A stretch of DNA of 64,000 nt from Chryseobacterium indologenes (GCF_018362995.1 NZ_CP074372.1:62001-126000); one strand, 5' to 3'. Counted from the first letter of the stretch, positions 1 through 9,347 are shown. Translations and numbers: made by a program. Notes: generated by a model from the letters alone, not told the origin.

Positions 1-392
1 ACTTCAGCTCTGTCTAACACATTATTCCTTCGTGTAAATGTTAGGGAAGGTGTATAATTATTTAATGTTTTTGAGTAATAGGGAAGTCCAATTTTCTGTA
101 TATAAACGAATGCATAATCTTTTGGAAACTCTGCCATTAATTTTTTTGGATAGTTATTGTAACAGCAAGGTTCTGTATCATCACCATTAACCATAGGTAA
201 ATCACCACTTCCCTGCAGATAGATGAACACTTTTTCCTTTGGTAAATTATCTGCAGTATAGATATAAAAACGTACTGTGTCACTTTTATCAGGAATAATG
301 TATTCTTTTAATTTTTGTTTTTCAGGAGTCTGTGCCAATAGAAAGATTGGAAAAAGGAGTAGGATCAACAGGGTTCTTTGAAATAGATTCAT
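1..392 (-). CDS. Secreted alpha/beta-hydrolase-like protein, 3' part missing
   Basis: The reading frame runs from an ATG at 390-392 off the left edge of the window, so only the first 130 codons are visible. The N-terminus is a signal peptide (MNLFQRTLLILLLFPIFLLAQ, hydrophobic core ending before AQT). About residues 55-65 read VFIYLQGSGDLP, a strand followed by a Gly-rich turn like the oxyanion-hole strand of alpha/beta hydrolases. The nucleophile region would lie outside the window, so the fold assignment is an inference. It probably acts in the periplasm or is surface-exposed. Its neighbour, the receptor gene ending at 590, is on the same strand upstream and is separated from it by a terminator. 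Confidence 0.6.
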   Translation of the reverse strand, partial: MNLFQRTLLILLLFPIFLLAQTPEKQKLKEYIIPDKSDTVRFYIYTADNLPKEKVFIYLQGSGDLPMVNGDDTEPCCYNNYPKKLMAEFPKDYAFVYIQKIGLPYYSKTLNNYTPSLTFTRRNNVLDRAE

Positions 393-546
393 AGGTTATT
401 TTTAGTTTTAGAAAATAGATCTGTATTTTTCTTGAGTACTCTCTTTTTCTTTTTATGGGATAAATATAAACCTTTTAGCCTTATTGTCAGATGTTTATCT
501 TTATATTTTACAAATTTATATTTAATCAAGCAAGTAAGCATTAATA

Positions 547-578
547 AAAAATCCCGAAAAGTACTTTTCGGGATTTTA
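547..578 (-). terminator. Rho-independent terminator of the receptor gene
   Basis: A perfect 24-nt palindrome at 551-574 (arms ATCCCGAAAAGT and ACTTTTCGGGAT) is flanked by A/T runs on both sides. On the minus strand it follows the receptor stop codon at 590 and is followed by a run of six T. It insulates the partial hydrolase gene from the receptor gene. Confidence 0.85.
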
Positions 579-589
579 TTTTTGTTGTA

Positions 590-3199
590 TTACATCGGAC
601 CGCCTTGTTGGTCGTCTCCGGCTGCATTGGAATTGATATCCTTTTTCTTTTTAGGCTGATCTACTTTTTCACCCTGTTTGAATCTATAGGTTAAAGAAAC
701 AGAAAACTGTCTTGGCTGCCACTGCATATAGTTTCTTCGGGTATAATCCTCATTGAAACTGAGTACTTCTCTGCTTCTTGTATTGAAGATATCCTGGATG
801 TTGAAGGAAATTGTTCCGTCTCCTTTCCAGATCGTTTTGGAAGCACCAAGGTTCAGCGCATACATATCCTCCGTATTTTGGTTGGCAGATTTCTGAGCTC
901 CTCTATAGAATCCCTGCAGCTGTACACTTAACGTTTTATCAAGTTTAAATGTCGTATTAAGACGTGCTCTTGTAGAGAAACCATCTCCGGTAAAGTCCAT
1001 ATTACGGGTTTGTTTCTGCTTATTCTTATCAAGAGCATCATAATAAGCAATTCCGGTTGTTTTATATCCAAACATGTCTAAGCTCCCCATTATTTTTAAC
1101 CACGCAAACGGGTCATAGGTAAAGTTCAGATCCAAACCATAACGTTCGTCATTTCCAAGATTGATAGGTTTTGTATAGAATACTCCAAGGTTTTCATCAG
1201 GTCTGTAGACCAGCATTTTAGTATCGTCAGTAGCGTGTCTGTAATATAAGGTAGGGTTAATCGTAAACTTTTTTCTTGTAATATTATATCCTACTTCAAA
1301 TGAATCTACATAAGATGGATTAAGATCTATATTTCCTTCAAAAATATTCTGGCTGTTGCTGTAATTCGGGAAAGGAACCATGAAGAAAGATCTTGGTCTG
1401 TCTATCCTACGGGAATAATTAACTAAAATTTGGTTGTTCTTAGATACATCATAGCTTAAGAATACACTTGGAAATAAATTGTTGTAGTTCTTTGTTTTAT
1501 TTAATTGCGGATCATTAGGATTTTGATTGATGTAATTGATCTTTACATTGGAAAGTTCATCTCTTAAACCGAGCTGATAAGCAAATTTTTCTCCGATTTT
1601 ACTCTTAAACTGTAAATAGAAAGCATTGAAGATCTCTCTGTAATCCGTATCGTTATTATAGTTTGGAATATAAGGATTATTGGACGTGCTGCTTACAAAA
1701 TTATTATAAGTATTATCATTCACATCCAATCTGTATCCTGCTTCAATCTTAGACTGTTCTCCTATTGGTAATTCGTAGTCTGCTTTCCCGATAATCGTTT
1801 TGCTTACAGAATGTCTTCTGGTAATATCCTGTGCATCCGGAAGCAGGTCATTGGTTTCAAGAATGTCTGCATTATTGTTACTTCTGTTTCTCTGTAAACT
1901 TAATGATACTGATAAATTCTGACCGTTGTCATCAAATTTGTGGTCTACACCTACATCTCCCTGGAAGGCAAGGTTATTAAATATCGTTTTAGATTCTCTT
2001 TGTCCGTATGGGTTTAATAATTGCCATGTTCCCGCAGTTCCATTCGGATCTGACGGATCTTTGAAAAATCTGTGGAAACTGTCATACGTCTGCAGAAGCT
2101 CATTTCCGTCTCCTTCAAAAGTTCTTACCAGTCCTGTTACATTGATCGATGTTTTGTCAGAAAGATCATACACAAAACCCGCACTTACATTATAATTTTT
2201 ATTATATGTTTTACTTGTGGAGTTTTGAAGCTGATGCTCAAGAACATCATTAGGCTGTGTATTAGGAAGGATCTTAGGAAAAGTAATATTGTGATACGTC
2301 GTTTCCGAATTATTTTTCGTTTTGTTTTCTGTGTAACCGCCACCGCCGTTTACAAACCATGTCCAGTTATTTTTTCTCCAGCTCAGGTTGGTGTTAAGTG
2401 ATGTTCTCGGGAAATATCCTAAAGATCCTACAACACTACCATTAAACCCGATTTTCTTGTTCTTTTTAAGGATAATGTTCAGAATACCGGAAGTTCCGCT
2501 TGCTTCAAATTTAGAAGAAGGGTTGGTGATAACTTCAATTCTTTCAATCTGATCAGCCGGGATACTTTGTAAGGCATTCGCTCCATCATCTATTCCCAGA
2601 AGGGCAGAAGGCTTTCCGTTGATCAGAAATTTTACGTTGGTACTTCCTCTCATAGAAACCGTTCCGTCCGTATCTACAGAAACTGAAGGAACATTGGTCA
2701 GAACATCCTGAAGATTTCCTCCTTTACTCACGATATCCTGCGAAGGATCATATGTTTTTTTGTCAAGTTCTACTTTATAAGGTTTAGCTGCTGAAGCGGT
2801 GATCACAACACCCTGGATTTCTTTTGTTTTTCCATCAACAGTAGAAGAAGGCTCTGCTTCAATAGATAATGCACCAATATTACCTGCTGCTGTAATATTT
2901 TTGCTGATTACGCTTTTTTTGTAATCAATAGCCTCTACTGTGATATCGTAATCTCCTGGTATAAGCTCAAGTTTATACTGTCCCTTTTCATCTGTCAGTA
3001 CAGCATCACTTAGAGTTTTGTTTGTCTTATTGCTGAAAGTTACAGAAGCGTAAGGAACCGGTTGATTTTTTTTGTTGACAATGATTCCTGAAACTCCAGC
3101 CTTCTCCTGTGCAAAAGCCATCGCCGCCGCTGAAAGTACTAACGTAAGTCCTAAAGTTTTTCTGGTGAAAATATTGACAATTTCTGTCTTATTCTTCAT
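590..3199 (-). CDS. TonB-dependent-receptor-like outer-membrane beta-barrel protein
   Basis: 869 residues. A signal peptide (about 1-30, ending AMAFAQ) precedes a carboxypeptidase-regulatory-like beta-sandwich (about 35-115, start GVSGIIVNKKNQPVPYASV). A plug-type domain follows (about 150-245, including SIPADQIERIEVITNPSSK and GTSGILNIILKK) and then a long Tyr/Asn-rich barrel to about 840. This is the OMP_b-brl_3 architecture common in Bacteroidota. The C-terminus is not the usual barrel-ending Phe but a charged tail with a KKKK run, a variant frequent in this family. No SusD-like partner is next to it, so the ligand cannot be inferred. It is probably monocistronic, with a terminator at 551-574. 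Confidence 0.88.
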   Translation of the reverse strand: MKNKTEIVNIFTRKTLGLTLVLSAAAMAFAQEKAGVSGIIVNKKNQPVPYASVTFSNKTNKTLSDAVLTDEKGQYKLELIPGDYDITVEAIDYKKSVISKNITAAGNIGALSIEAEPSSTVDGKTKEIQGVVITASAAKPYKVELDKKTYDPSQDIVSKGGNLQDVLTNVPSVSVDTDGTVSMRGSTNVKFLINGKPSALLGIDDGANALQSIPADQIERIEVITNPSSKFEASGTSGILNIILKKNKKIGFNGSVVGSLGYFPRTSLNTNLSWRKNNWTWFVNGGGGYTENKTKNNSETTYHNITFPKILPNTQPNDVLEHQLQNSTSKTYNKNYNVSAGFVYDLSDKTSINVTGLVRTFEGDGNELLQTYDSFHRFFKDPSDPNGTAGTWQLLNPYGQRESKTIFNNLAFQGDVGVDHKFDDNGQNLSVSLSLQRNRSNNNADILETNDLLPDAQDITRRHSVSKTIIGKADYELPIGEQSKIEAGYRLDVNDNTYNNFVSSTSNNPYIPNYNNDTDYREIFNAFYLQFKSKIGEKFAYQLGLRDELSNVKINYINQNPNDPQLNKTKNYNNLFPSVFLSYDVSKNNQILVNYSRRIDRPRSFFMVPFPNYSNSQNIFEGNIDLNPSYVDSFEVGYNITRKKFTINPTLYYRHATDDTKMLVYRPDENLGVFYTKPINLGNDERYGLDLNFTYDPFAWLKIMGSLDMFGYKTTGIAYYDALDKNKQKQTRNMDFTGDGFSTRARLNTTFKLDKTLSVQLQGFYRGAQKSANQNTEDMYALNLGASKTIWKGDGTISFNIQDIFNTRSREVLSFNEDYTRRNYMQWQPRQFSVSLTYRFKQGEKVDQPKKKKDINSNAAGDDQQGGPM

Positions 3200-3331
3200 A
3201 GGTTATTTTTTTGTATAAAATCGTGAAAGGATAACCCATACTGTTTTGAATATCCATATCAATTTGATCTTCAAAATAGTATGACTGTTTATTGTTTTTC
3301 TAACTGTATAAATTTTAGGTGCTTTCTAAAC

Positions 3332-4357
3332 TTATTTTATATTTTTTGAGTTGAGCCAGTCCTGGTAAGCCTTTGCATTTACAGCATGTTCTTCAGCACT
3401 TGCCGTAAACTTATGGTATCCAAACCTTGCCGGATCAGCACACATAAATATATAATTGTTGTTTTCAGCATTTAAAACAGCATCAATCGAATTCTTATCC
3501 ACTACACAGATCGGTCCCGGAGGAATACCTGCGTTTGCATAAGTGTTGTAAGGTGATGGTGTAGACAAATGCTTATATAATACTCTTTTAATAGATTCTT
3601 TAAAATTCGTCTGCTTATTGATCGCATAGATCACCGTAGGGTCAGACTGAAGTTTCATCCCTTTTCTATAACGGTTTAAATACAATCCGGCAATCGTTTT
3701 CATTTCATCTTTTTTTCCTCCGGATTCCTTATAAACAATAGAAGCCAGTGCATAGATCTGATCTCTTGTAAGGCCAGACTGCTGTTCTTTGTTTTTTCTT
3801 TCACTCGTCCAGAAATCATTGTACTGATTTTCAAACTTTGAAAAAAATTCCCTTGGGCTTACGGTCCAGAAGAAATTATAAGTATCAATGAAGAAATATT
3901 TTTTCAGATCTTCAACATTTTTATAGCCTTTCTCTTGTGCCACAGCATCCAGATCATTTATAAAATGTAACGAATCAATTTCCGTTTTTTTGGTCACCTT
4001 ACCAATCATCTGATACATATCTCCAAAATCCCCGATTCTGTAAGAGTTTGCTGTCTGGTTCCCTGCTTTGATCATATTAACAAGGTTCTTATTTCCCGTC
4101 CCGCTCTGGATATGATAACGTCCTGCTTTAAAATTTGTATCAAGACCTTTTTCTTTAGCCACTGCTTCAAAAGATTCCCTGTCTTTAATATAAGGAGCAA
4201 TAGAATCGAGGATCTGTTTAAAACCTGCCCTGTGAGGAATCAGAACATAACCGTCTTTTTCTACGTTATTTCCTAAATATTTATTGTAAAATCTCAAACC
4301 AAAAAATCCTGCGGCTGCAAAAACCAGCAGAATGATAATGAGAATAGCTTTTTTCAT
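3332..4357 (-). CDS. mltG: Endolytic murein transglycosylase MltG (YceG-like)
   Basis: 341 residues. One N-terminal membrane segment (about 4-22) anchors the protein and the rest faces the periplasm. The YceG/MltG signature is clear at about 204-245: ALASIVYKES, then IAGLYLNRYRKGMKLQSDPTVIYAI. By comparison with the E. coli enzyme (LASIVEKE), Glu211 is the catalytic residue. MltG cleaves nascent glycan strands and sets their length. The gene starts 31 bp after dapF on the same strand, so a dapF-mltG cell-wall transcription unit is likely. Confidence 0.93.
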   Translation of the reverse strand: MKKAILIIILLVFAAAGFFGLRFYNKYLGNNVEKDGYVLIPHRAGFKQILDSIAPYIKDRESFEAVAKEKGLDTNFKAGRYHIQSGTGNKNLVNMIKAGNQTANSYRIGDFGDMYQMIGKVTKKTEIDSLHFINDLDAVAQEKGYKNVEDLKKYFFIDTYNFFWTVSPREFFSKFENQYNDFWTSERKNKEQQSGLTRDQIYALASIVYKESGGKKDEMKTIAGLYLNRYRKGMKLQSDPTVIYAINKQTNFKESIKRVLYKHLSTPSPYNTYANAGIPPGPICVVDKNSIDAVLNAENNNYIFMCADPARFGYHKFTASAEEHAVNAKAYQDWLNSKNIK

Positions 4358-4388
4358 TCTTATAAATGTTGATTAAAAGTTTTTGTTT

Positions 4389-5156
4389 TTAAAGAAGATC
4401 TGTTTTACCTCTAAAAACTTGCTTTGCAGGACCTTCCAGCCAAATATTCTGGAATGTATCTCCGCTTTTTTCAGCATATACTTTAAGGTTTCCGCCTAAA
4501 GTTTTAACTTTTACAGAGGTTAGATTATGTTTTTGAAGAAAAGTTAAAGCAGAAGCCGTAACTCCTGTTCCGCAACTGTAAGTTTCGTCCTCAACGCCTC
4601 GTTCATAGGTTCTTACAAAAATTTCATCATCAGAAATTTTTTCTACAAAGTTTACATTGATCCCTTTTTCTTTATAATTTTCAGAATTTCTGATACCATA
4701 TCCTTCGTCATAAACGTGGTAATCTTTCAGATTTTCTACGTATTTTACATAGTGGGGAGATCCTGTATTCAGAACAAAGTCATTTCCGTCCTGTGAAATA
4801 GAATCTACATTAATCATTTTTAATTTGATGATCCCGTTATGGATTTCTGCTTCATGCTCTCCGTCTGTTGCAATGAATTTGCATTTATCTTCAAAGATGT
4901 CAAGGAAAAAAGCAAAAGCTACAAGACATCTTCCTCCGTTTCCGCACATGGTACTTTCTCCTCCGTCAGAATTGTAGTAAACCATTTTGAAATCATAGTT
5001 AGAATCATTTTCCAATAAAATAAGGCCGTCAGCACCTATTCCGAAACGTCTGTCACATAATTTTTCAATACTGTTTTTATCTTTGGTAAATTGCAGATCA
5101 CGGTTGTCTACCATTACAAAGTCATTTCCTGTTCCCTGATATTTATAAAATTCCAT
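4389..5156 (-). CDS. dapF: Diaminopimelate epimerase
   Basis: 255 residues, the usual length. It converts LL- to meso-diaminopimelate for lysine and peptidoglycan. The two catalytic cysteines sit in their classical contexts: Cys71 in MCGNGGRCLVAF and Cys195 in YSCGTGVTASAL. The N-terminal KYQGTGNDFVMVDNR motif is also typical. It is the first gene of a probable dapF-mltG operon, with a TAATTTTG promoter element 23 bp upstream. Confidence 0.96.
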   Translation of the reverse strand: MEFYKYQGTGNDFVMVDNRDLQFTKDKNSIEKLCDRRFGIGADGLILLENDSNYDFKMVYYNSDGGESTMCGNGGRCLVAFAFFLDIFEDKCKFIATDGEHEAEIHNGIIKLKMINVDSISQDGNDFVLNTGSPHYVKYVENLKDYHVYDEGYGIRNSENYKEKGINVNFVEKISDDEIFVRTYERGVEDETYSCGTGVTASALTFLQKHNLTSVKVKTLGGNLKVYAEKSGDTFQNIWLEGPAKQVFRGKTDLL

Positions 5157-5178
5157 ATTTTTTTGTTAAATGAAGAAG

Positions 5179-5186
5179 CAAAATTA
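5179..5186 (-). promoter_or_regulatory. dapF: Putative -7 element of the dapF promoter
   Basis: On the minus strand this reads TAATTTTG, matching the Bacteroidota -7 consensus TAnnTTTG, 23 nt before the dapF start codon. No clear TTG -33 element is seen at the expected distance, so this is moderate evidence. Confidence 0.5.
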
Positions 5187-5201
5187 CTATATTTAAAATG
5201 A

Positions 5202-5229
5202 AAAACGAACAGTGTTAACTGTTCGTTTT
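5202..5229 (-). terminator. Rho-independent terminator after the Asn/Gly-rich lipoprotein gene
   Basis: Perfect 12-bp stem AAAACGAACAGT/ACTGTTCGTTTT with a 4-nt loop, 16 bp beyond the lipoprotein stop codon. On the minus strand it is followed by TTTTTC. It separates the pnuC-lipoprotein pair from dapF. Confidence 0.85.
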
Positions 5230-5245
5230 CTTATTTATAATCGTT

Positions 5246-5926
5246 TTATCTAAAGCCGCCTCCGCCGCTCTGTTGTCTGCCTGAACTAGTGCTTTGGCTG
5301 CTGGAGCTGTTTCTGAATCCACCGCCGGAAGATTCTGATCTGCCGCTGCTTTGGCTGCCACTGTTCTGGTTCCTGAATCCACTGTTATTTTGGTTACCCT
5401 GATTATTCTGATTACCGCTGCTTTGGTTTCTGAATCCGCTATTACTGTTGGAATTTCTTAATCCGCTGTTGTTTTGGTTACCCTGATTGTTCTGATTACC
5501 ACTGTTCTGGTTTCTGAACCCACTGTTACTATTGGAGTTTCTGTTATTATTGAATCCTCCGTTATTATTGTATGAACCGTTACCGTTCGTTGTACGCGTG
5601 TTCTGGAACCCGTTTTGAGGTCTTGATGAAGAATTAGATCTTCTTTCTACATAGACTTTTCTTCTGGAGTTGTTATAACTGTCATAGTAATAAGGTATTC
5701 CGTTATCATAGTAGTAATTAACGTTGTTTCTATAATAATATCCGTCATTGCCCCAATATCCGCCGCTTCCGTAATATCCGGAAGGTGCATAGTAATACCC
5801 GTTGTTATAATAAGGATCTCCATACCCATAGTTTCCATTGCTTCCGTATCCGTCGGTATATGCTAAACAAGAGGTTAAACTGGTAATAGCAAAAATACTG
5901 AATGCTATTTTAAATAAATTTTTCAT
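5246..5926 (-). CDS. Low-complexity Tyr/Asn/Gly/Ser-rich lipoprotein with internal repeats
   Basis: 226 residues. The signal peptide has a lipobox, SLTSC, so Cys20 should be lipidated. Residues 22-85 are Tyr/Gly/Asn-rich (YYNNGYYYAPSGYYGSGGYW). Residues 105-226 are almost only N, Q, S, G, F and R. A 28-residue unit beginning SGFRNQNSGNQNNQG is tandemly duplicated (from 135 and from 163). I recognise no domain. Its composition resembles disordered surface or matrix proteins. It starts 4 bp after pnuC, with which it is probably co-transcribed. Confidence 0.7.
   Translation of the reverse strand: MKNLFKIAFSIFAITSLTSCLAYTDGYGSNGNYGYGDPYYNNGYYYAPSGYYGSGGYWGNDGYYYRNNVNYYYDNGIPYYYDSYNNSRRKVYVERRSNSSSRPQNGFQNTRTTNGNGSYNNNGGFNNNRNSNSNSGFRNQNSGNQNNQGNQNNSGLRNSNSNSGFRNQSSGNQNNQGNQNNSGFRNQNSGSQSSGRSESSGGGFRNSSSSQSTSSGRQQSGGGGFR
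5357..5524 (-). repeat. 84-bp tandem repeat inside the lipoprotein gene
   Basis: Two near-identical 28-codon units encode SGFRNQ(N/S)SGNQNNQGNQNNSG(L/F)RN, plus degenerate partial copies on either side. Slippage or recombination here would change the length of the protein in frame. Confidence 0.75.
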
Positions 5927-5930
5927 GACT

Positions 5931-6602
5931 TTATTGTACTTTTTTTTCTTTAAAACTTTTTTTCCAATTGACGTATCCTAAGATAGCCATTATAGTAAAT
6001 ACCAAATATTGAACCGAAGTGATTCCAAGTCCCTTAAAAATCATCATAGGGATGCAGATAATATCTCCGATAATCCAGAAAATCCAGTTGTCAATGCGCT
6101 GTTTGGCCATCAACCACATTCCTACTAAAAATATTGAAGTGGTAAAAACATCCATCCAATTTGCCCAGTCCAGATGATACAATCCTAAACTGGTTCCTTC
6201 CATAGAAAACTGATTGTCAAGATAAGGCTTATAATAATAAATAAGAGTAACCAGTGCCAGACTCAGTATAAAAAGCAGGGTAGCATAGGTCCATTCTTTT
6301 CGGGTAGCCCAGGTAACTTCTACATGAACATGATCTTCAGAATTTTTTGCCCATAGAATCCAGCCGTAAATACTCATGACAGTATAATAGACGTTAATCA
6401 TGCAGTCTCCTAACAGCCCGGCATTGAAAAGAAGGTATACATAGATCAGGGTTGAAATAATGCCGGTAGGGTATACCCATATATTTTTCTTAATGGAAAA
6501 AAATACGCTCAGTATTCCGAAAATTGCACCTGATGCTTCCAGCGTAATCTGTAAAGAATCATAGCTTTCATAAGGCTTTACAAAAAGATCATATAAATTC
6601 AT
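5931..6602 (-). CDS. pnuC: Nicotinamide riboside/mononucleotide transporter PnuC
   Basis: 223 residues from the ATG at 6600-6602, with about seven membrane helices. The C-terminal signature NWIFWIIGDIICIPM, then GYVNWKKSF, is typical of PnuC, which brings nicotinamide riboside into the cell for NAD synthesis. The same frame could begin at a TTG at 6620, but that codon lies inside the predicted -7 box at 6618-6625. The ATG, which also starts the membrane protein sensibly, is therefore preferred. I see no thiamine or NAD riboswitch upstream. It heads a two-gene unit with the lipoprotein. Confidence 0.9.
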   Translation of the reverse strand: MNLYDLFVKPYESYDSLQITLEASGAIFGILSVFFSIKKNIWVYPTGIISTLIYVYLLFNAGLLGDCMINVYYTVMSIYGWILWAKNSEDHVHVEVTWATRKEWTYATLLFILSLALVTLIYYYKPYLDNQFSMEGTSLGLYHLDWANWMDVFTTSIFLVGMWLMAKQRIDNWIFWIIGDIICIPMMIFKGLGITSVQYLVFTIMAILGYVNWKKSFKEKKVQ

Positions 6603-6617
6603 GCAATCAAAAATAAG

Positions 6618-6625
6618 CAAAAATA
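6618..6625 (-). promoter_or_regulatory. pnuC: Putative -7 element of the pnuC promoter
   Basis: Minus strand reads TATTTTTG (TAnnTTTG consensus) 16 nt upstream of the pnuC ATG. It lies in the 146-bp space between the divergent pnuC and permease starts. No -33 TTG is clear. Confidence 0.5.
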
Positions 6626-6766
6626 TGGACTTTTTAAAATGGATTTTATAATGTGTTGTTCAGGTTTTAAATACTTTAATGTAAAATAATTAAGGAAAGT
6701 TTAACGATAAACGTGGGAGTTCCTAAATTTTTTATATTTTCGTAAATCCTTAATAAATAAAAAAAC

Positions 6767-8284
6767 ATGTCGAAAATTTGGGTTAAAAAGCCACTAAGTG
6801 CCTATGAGGCAGATATGAAGAAAAGTGAGCTGAAAAAAGTCCTTGGAAAATGGAGTTTAACAGCAATTGGAGTGGGTGCTATCATTGGAGGTGGAATCTT
6901 TGTTCTTACCGGAACGGGAGCCTATTATCACGCAGGACCAGCGCTTGCCATTTCCTTTATCATAGCAGGTATTGCCTGCGTTTTTGCTGCATTGTGCTAT
7001 GCAGAGTTTGCATCCATTATTCCTGTAGAAGGTTCAGCTTATGCTTATGCATATGGAACGGTGGGAGAAATTTTTGCATGGGCCATGGGGTGGTGTCTCA
7101 TCCTCGAATATGCTATGGCGAGTATGGCGGTTTCCGTGAGTTGGTCCGGATACTTTAACAAATTTTTGAAAATCTTTAATATTCATTTACCGGCTTATCT
7201 TACATCAGATCCTGCCAGTTATACAGGAGATGGTTTTTCAATGAACCTGCCGGCATTCATTCTTGTTCTTTTAATTACTGCATTATTGGTAAAAGGAACT
7301 AAAGAAGCTGCAGGAGCTAATAACCTGATCGTTTTGATGAAAACTTCTGCCGTTATCTTTGTAATTATTGCAGGAGTCTATATTATTTTTTCCAATACTG
7401 ACCTTTACAACGCTGTAGATGGTGTTAAAAACTGGAAACCTTTTATTCCGGATCAGGTACAGATCAAGAATTCTGAAGGAGATCTGGTTTCCGCATATGG
7501 TATTAAAGGAATTATTTCCGGAGCAGCCGCTATTTTCTTTGCATATATTGGTTTTGATGCCGTTTCTACACAGGCAGGAGAAGCTATTAATCCTAAAAAA
7601 GATGTTCCTTTCGCTATTATTGCATCACTATTGGTGTGTACAGCGCTTTACATTTGCGTATCGCTTGTACTGACAGGAATGATGCATTATACAGACTTTA
7701 ACCCGGAAGGAAAATATCCTGATGCTATTAAAGCACCTGTAGCCTATGCATTTGAAATTGCAGGAAAGCACTGGGCAAGTAATATAGTAACCATCGCTGC
7801 AACAGTAGGATTGATCTCTGTAGTAATGGTAATGATGATGGGACAGTCAAGAATTTTCATCGGTATGGCAAAAGACGGATTGATTCCTAAATTTTTCGGA
7901 GAACTTCACCCAAAAACAAAAACACCTTACAAAGGAATCATTTTGTTGGGAATTGTAGTAGCATTAATCGCAGCATTTACTCCAATTTCTACATTGGCAG
8001 ATATGACGAGTTTCGGAACCCTGTTTGCATTTACACTGGTTTGTATTGCCGTTTGGGTGATGAGAAAAAAAGAACCTAATCTGATCAGACCATTCAAAGT
8101 TCCGGCTTATAAAATAGTTGTAGCATTGGGAGTGTTTATCAATATTTATTTGATATTTAACTTAAGTGCTCATGCATTGGAACTTTCTGCTGTATGGTTG
8201 TTCTTAGGAGGTTTAGTATATTTCCTTTATGGAAAATCAAACAGTAAACTTAACAATCCTGAAAAATATCAGAACCAAGAGTAA
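6767..8284 (+). CDS. APC-family amino-acid permease (cationic amino-acid transporter type)
   Basis: 505 residues, about 12 membrane helices. The first helix has the APC glycine signature AIGVGAIIGGGIFVLTG, and the region FASIIPVEGSAYAYAYGTVGE matches the CAT/YfnA-type subgroup. It should import amino acids by proton coupling. The exact substrate cannot be read from the sequence. A weak promoter-like TATTTTCG is about 24 nt upstream of the ATG. The gene ends just before a strong UUCG-loop terminator. Confidence 0.88.
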   Translation: MSKIWVKKPLSAYEADMKKSELKKVLGKWSLTAIGVGAIIGGGIFVLTGTGAYYHAGPALAISFIIAGIACVFAALCYAEFASIIPVEGSAYAYAYGTVGEIFAWAMGWCLILEYAMASMAVSVSWSGYFNKFLKIFNIHLPAYLTSDPASYTGDGFSMNLPAFILVLLITALLVKGTKEAAGANNLIVLMKTSAVIFVIIAGVYIIFSNTDLYNAVDGVKNWKPFIPDQVQIKNSEGDLVSAYGIKGIISGAAAIFFAYIGFDAVSTQAGEAINPKKDVPFAIIASLLVCTALYICVSLVLTGMMHYTDFNPEGKYPDAIKAPVAYAFEIAGKHWASNIVTIAATVGLISVVMVMMMGQSRIFIGMAKDGLIPKFFGELHPKTKTPYKGIILLGIVVALIAAFTPISTLADMTSFGTLFAFTLVCIAVWVMRKKEPNLIRPFKVPAYKIVVALGVFINIYLIFNLSAHALELSAVWLFLGGLVYFLYGKSNSKLNNPEKYQNQE

Positions 8285-8293
8285 TAATAATAT

Positions 8294-8316
8294 AAACCGC
8301 TTCGGCGGTTTTTTTT
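8294..8316 (+). terminator. UUCG-tetraloop terminator between permease and BNR-repeat gene
   Basis: Stem AAACCGC/GCGGTTT closed by a TTCG tetraloop and followed by T residues, 10 bp after the permease stop and only 18 bp before the next start codon. Because so little room is left for a promoter, the second gene may depend on partial read-through. Confidence 0.88.
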
Positions 8317-8333
8317 GTCCCAAAATTATATAT

Positions 8334-9347
8334 ATGAAAAAGATTTTTTCCATCTTACTTCTGTCCGCAGGACTTACGGCGTTTTCCCAACAGGTAGAAA
8401 GCCTTGAAACTATTCTCAATGATAAAATCAGCATCAGAGCGCTGGAATTATATGACAATAAGGTCTGGTATTGTGGTACGGATTCCAAATTTGGGTTTGT
8501 AGATCTTAAAGATTATAAAAATCAGAAGCAGATCAAGCTGTCTGAAGACAAACTTCAGTTCAGAACATTAGCGCAGAATAAAACTGCTTTCTACGCAATC
8601 AATATTGAGAGCCCTGGCCGTTTCTTTGCCATCGATAAAAAAACGCTGAAGTCACAGGTTGTTTTTAAAGATACCGCAAAAACTGCTTTTTATGATGCTC
8701 TGCATTTTGTTAATGATAAAGTTGCCTATACTTTCAGTGATGCAGATAAAGATCTTCTTTTGAAGCTGGCTGTCTATAGAAATGGGAAATGGAGCATGTT
8801 TAAGAATAATGTAAAATTAAACGAGGGCGAGGCTGCATTTGCCGCCAGTAATACCAATATTTCATCATCTAAAAAATACCTTTGGATTGCGACGGGAGGA
8901 AAAGCTTCAAGAATCTTAAGAATGAATCTTAAAGATGAAAAATTTGAAATCTTCAATACGCCAGTTGTACAGGGAGAATCCTCACAAGGAATATATTCCA
9001 TTGATTTTTTTGAAGATCGTTTCGGGATTGCAGCTGGAGGTGATTATACAAAGCAAGATGCCAATGTCAATAATATTGCAACAACTAATGATGGTGGGGA
9101 AACCTGGCAGATTCAGGCTTCAGGACAGAATGCAGGATATACAACCTGTGTGAAAATTAAGCCCGGATCAAAAGGAAAAGAAATCATTGCAGTTGGAGAC
9201 AAACATATCAGCTATTCTTCAGATTTCGGCAAAACATGGAAGAAAATTTCTGATGAAAAAGGCTTCTTCGTCTGCCAATGGATAGATGCTGATCATGTAG
9301 CTCTTGCAGGAAATAGCAGAATTGCAGTGATGAAATTAAAATTTTAA
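8334..9347 (+). CDS. Secreted BNR/Ycf48-like beta-propeller protein
   Basis: 337 residues from the ATG at 8334. A longer in-frame start at 8229 would lie inside the permease gene and hide the signal peptide (MKKIFSILLLSAGLTAFSQQ), so it is rejected. Asp-box motifs TNDGGETW and SSDFGKTWKK mark BNR/Ycf48-like propeller blades. Many proteins of this look are annotated loosely as oxidoreductases or glycosyl hydrolases, but no catalytic residues are evident. Location is periplasmic or extracellular and the function is unknown. Confidence 0.75.
   Translation: MKKIFSILLLSAGLTAFSQQVESLETILNDKISIRALELYDNKVWYCGTDSKFGFVDLKDYKNQKQIKLSEDKLQFRTLAQNKTAFYAINIESPGRFFAIDKKTLKSQVVFKDTAKTAFYDALHFVNDKVAYTFSDADKDLLLKLAVYRNGKWSMFKNNVKLNEGEAAFAASNTNISSSKKYLWIATGGKASRILRMNLKDEKFEIFNTPVVQGESSQGIYSIDFFEDRFGIAAGGDYTKQDANVNNIATTNDGGETWQIQASGQNAGYTTCVKIKPGSKGKEIIAVGDKHISYSSDFGKTWKKISDEKGFFVCQWIDADHVALAGNSRIAVMKLKF

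Noticed and set aside
432..659. 75-codon plus-strand ORF
   Set aside because: It crosses the terminator palindrome and the 3' end of the receptor gene; Phe/Leu-rich by base composition.
6603..6620. TTG start six codons upstream for pnuC
   Set aside because: The codon is part of the predicted -7 promoter box. The ATG at 6602 is sufficient for the family.
8229..8333. Longer N-terminus for the BNR-repeat protein
   Set aside because: The extension lies inside the permease gene and across its terminator, and would hide a clear signal peptide beginning at the ATG at 8334.
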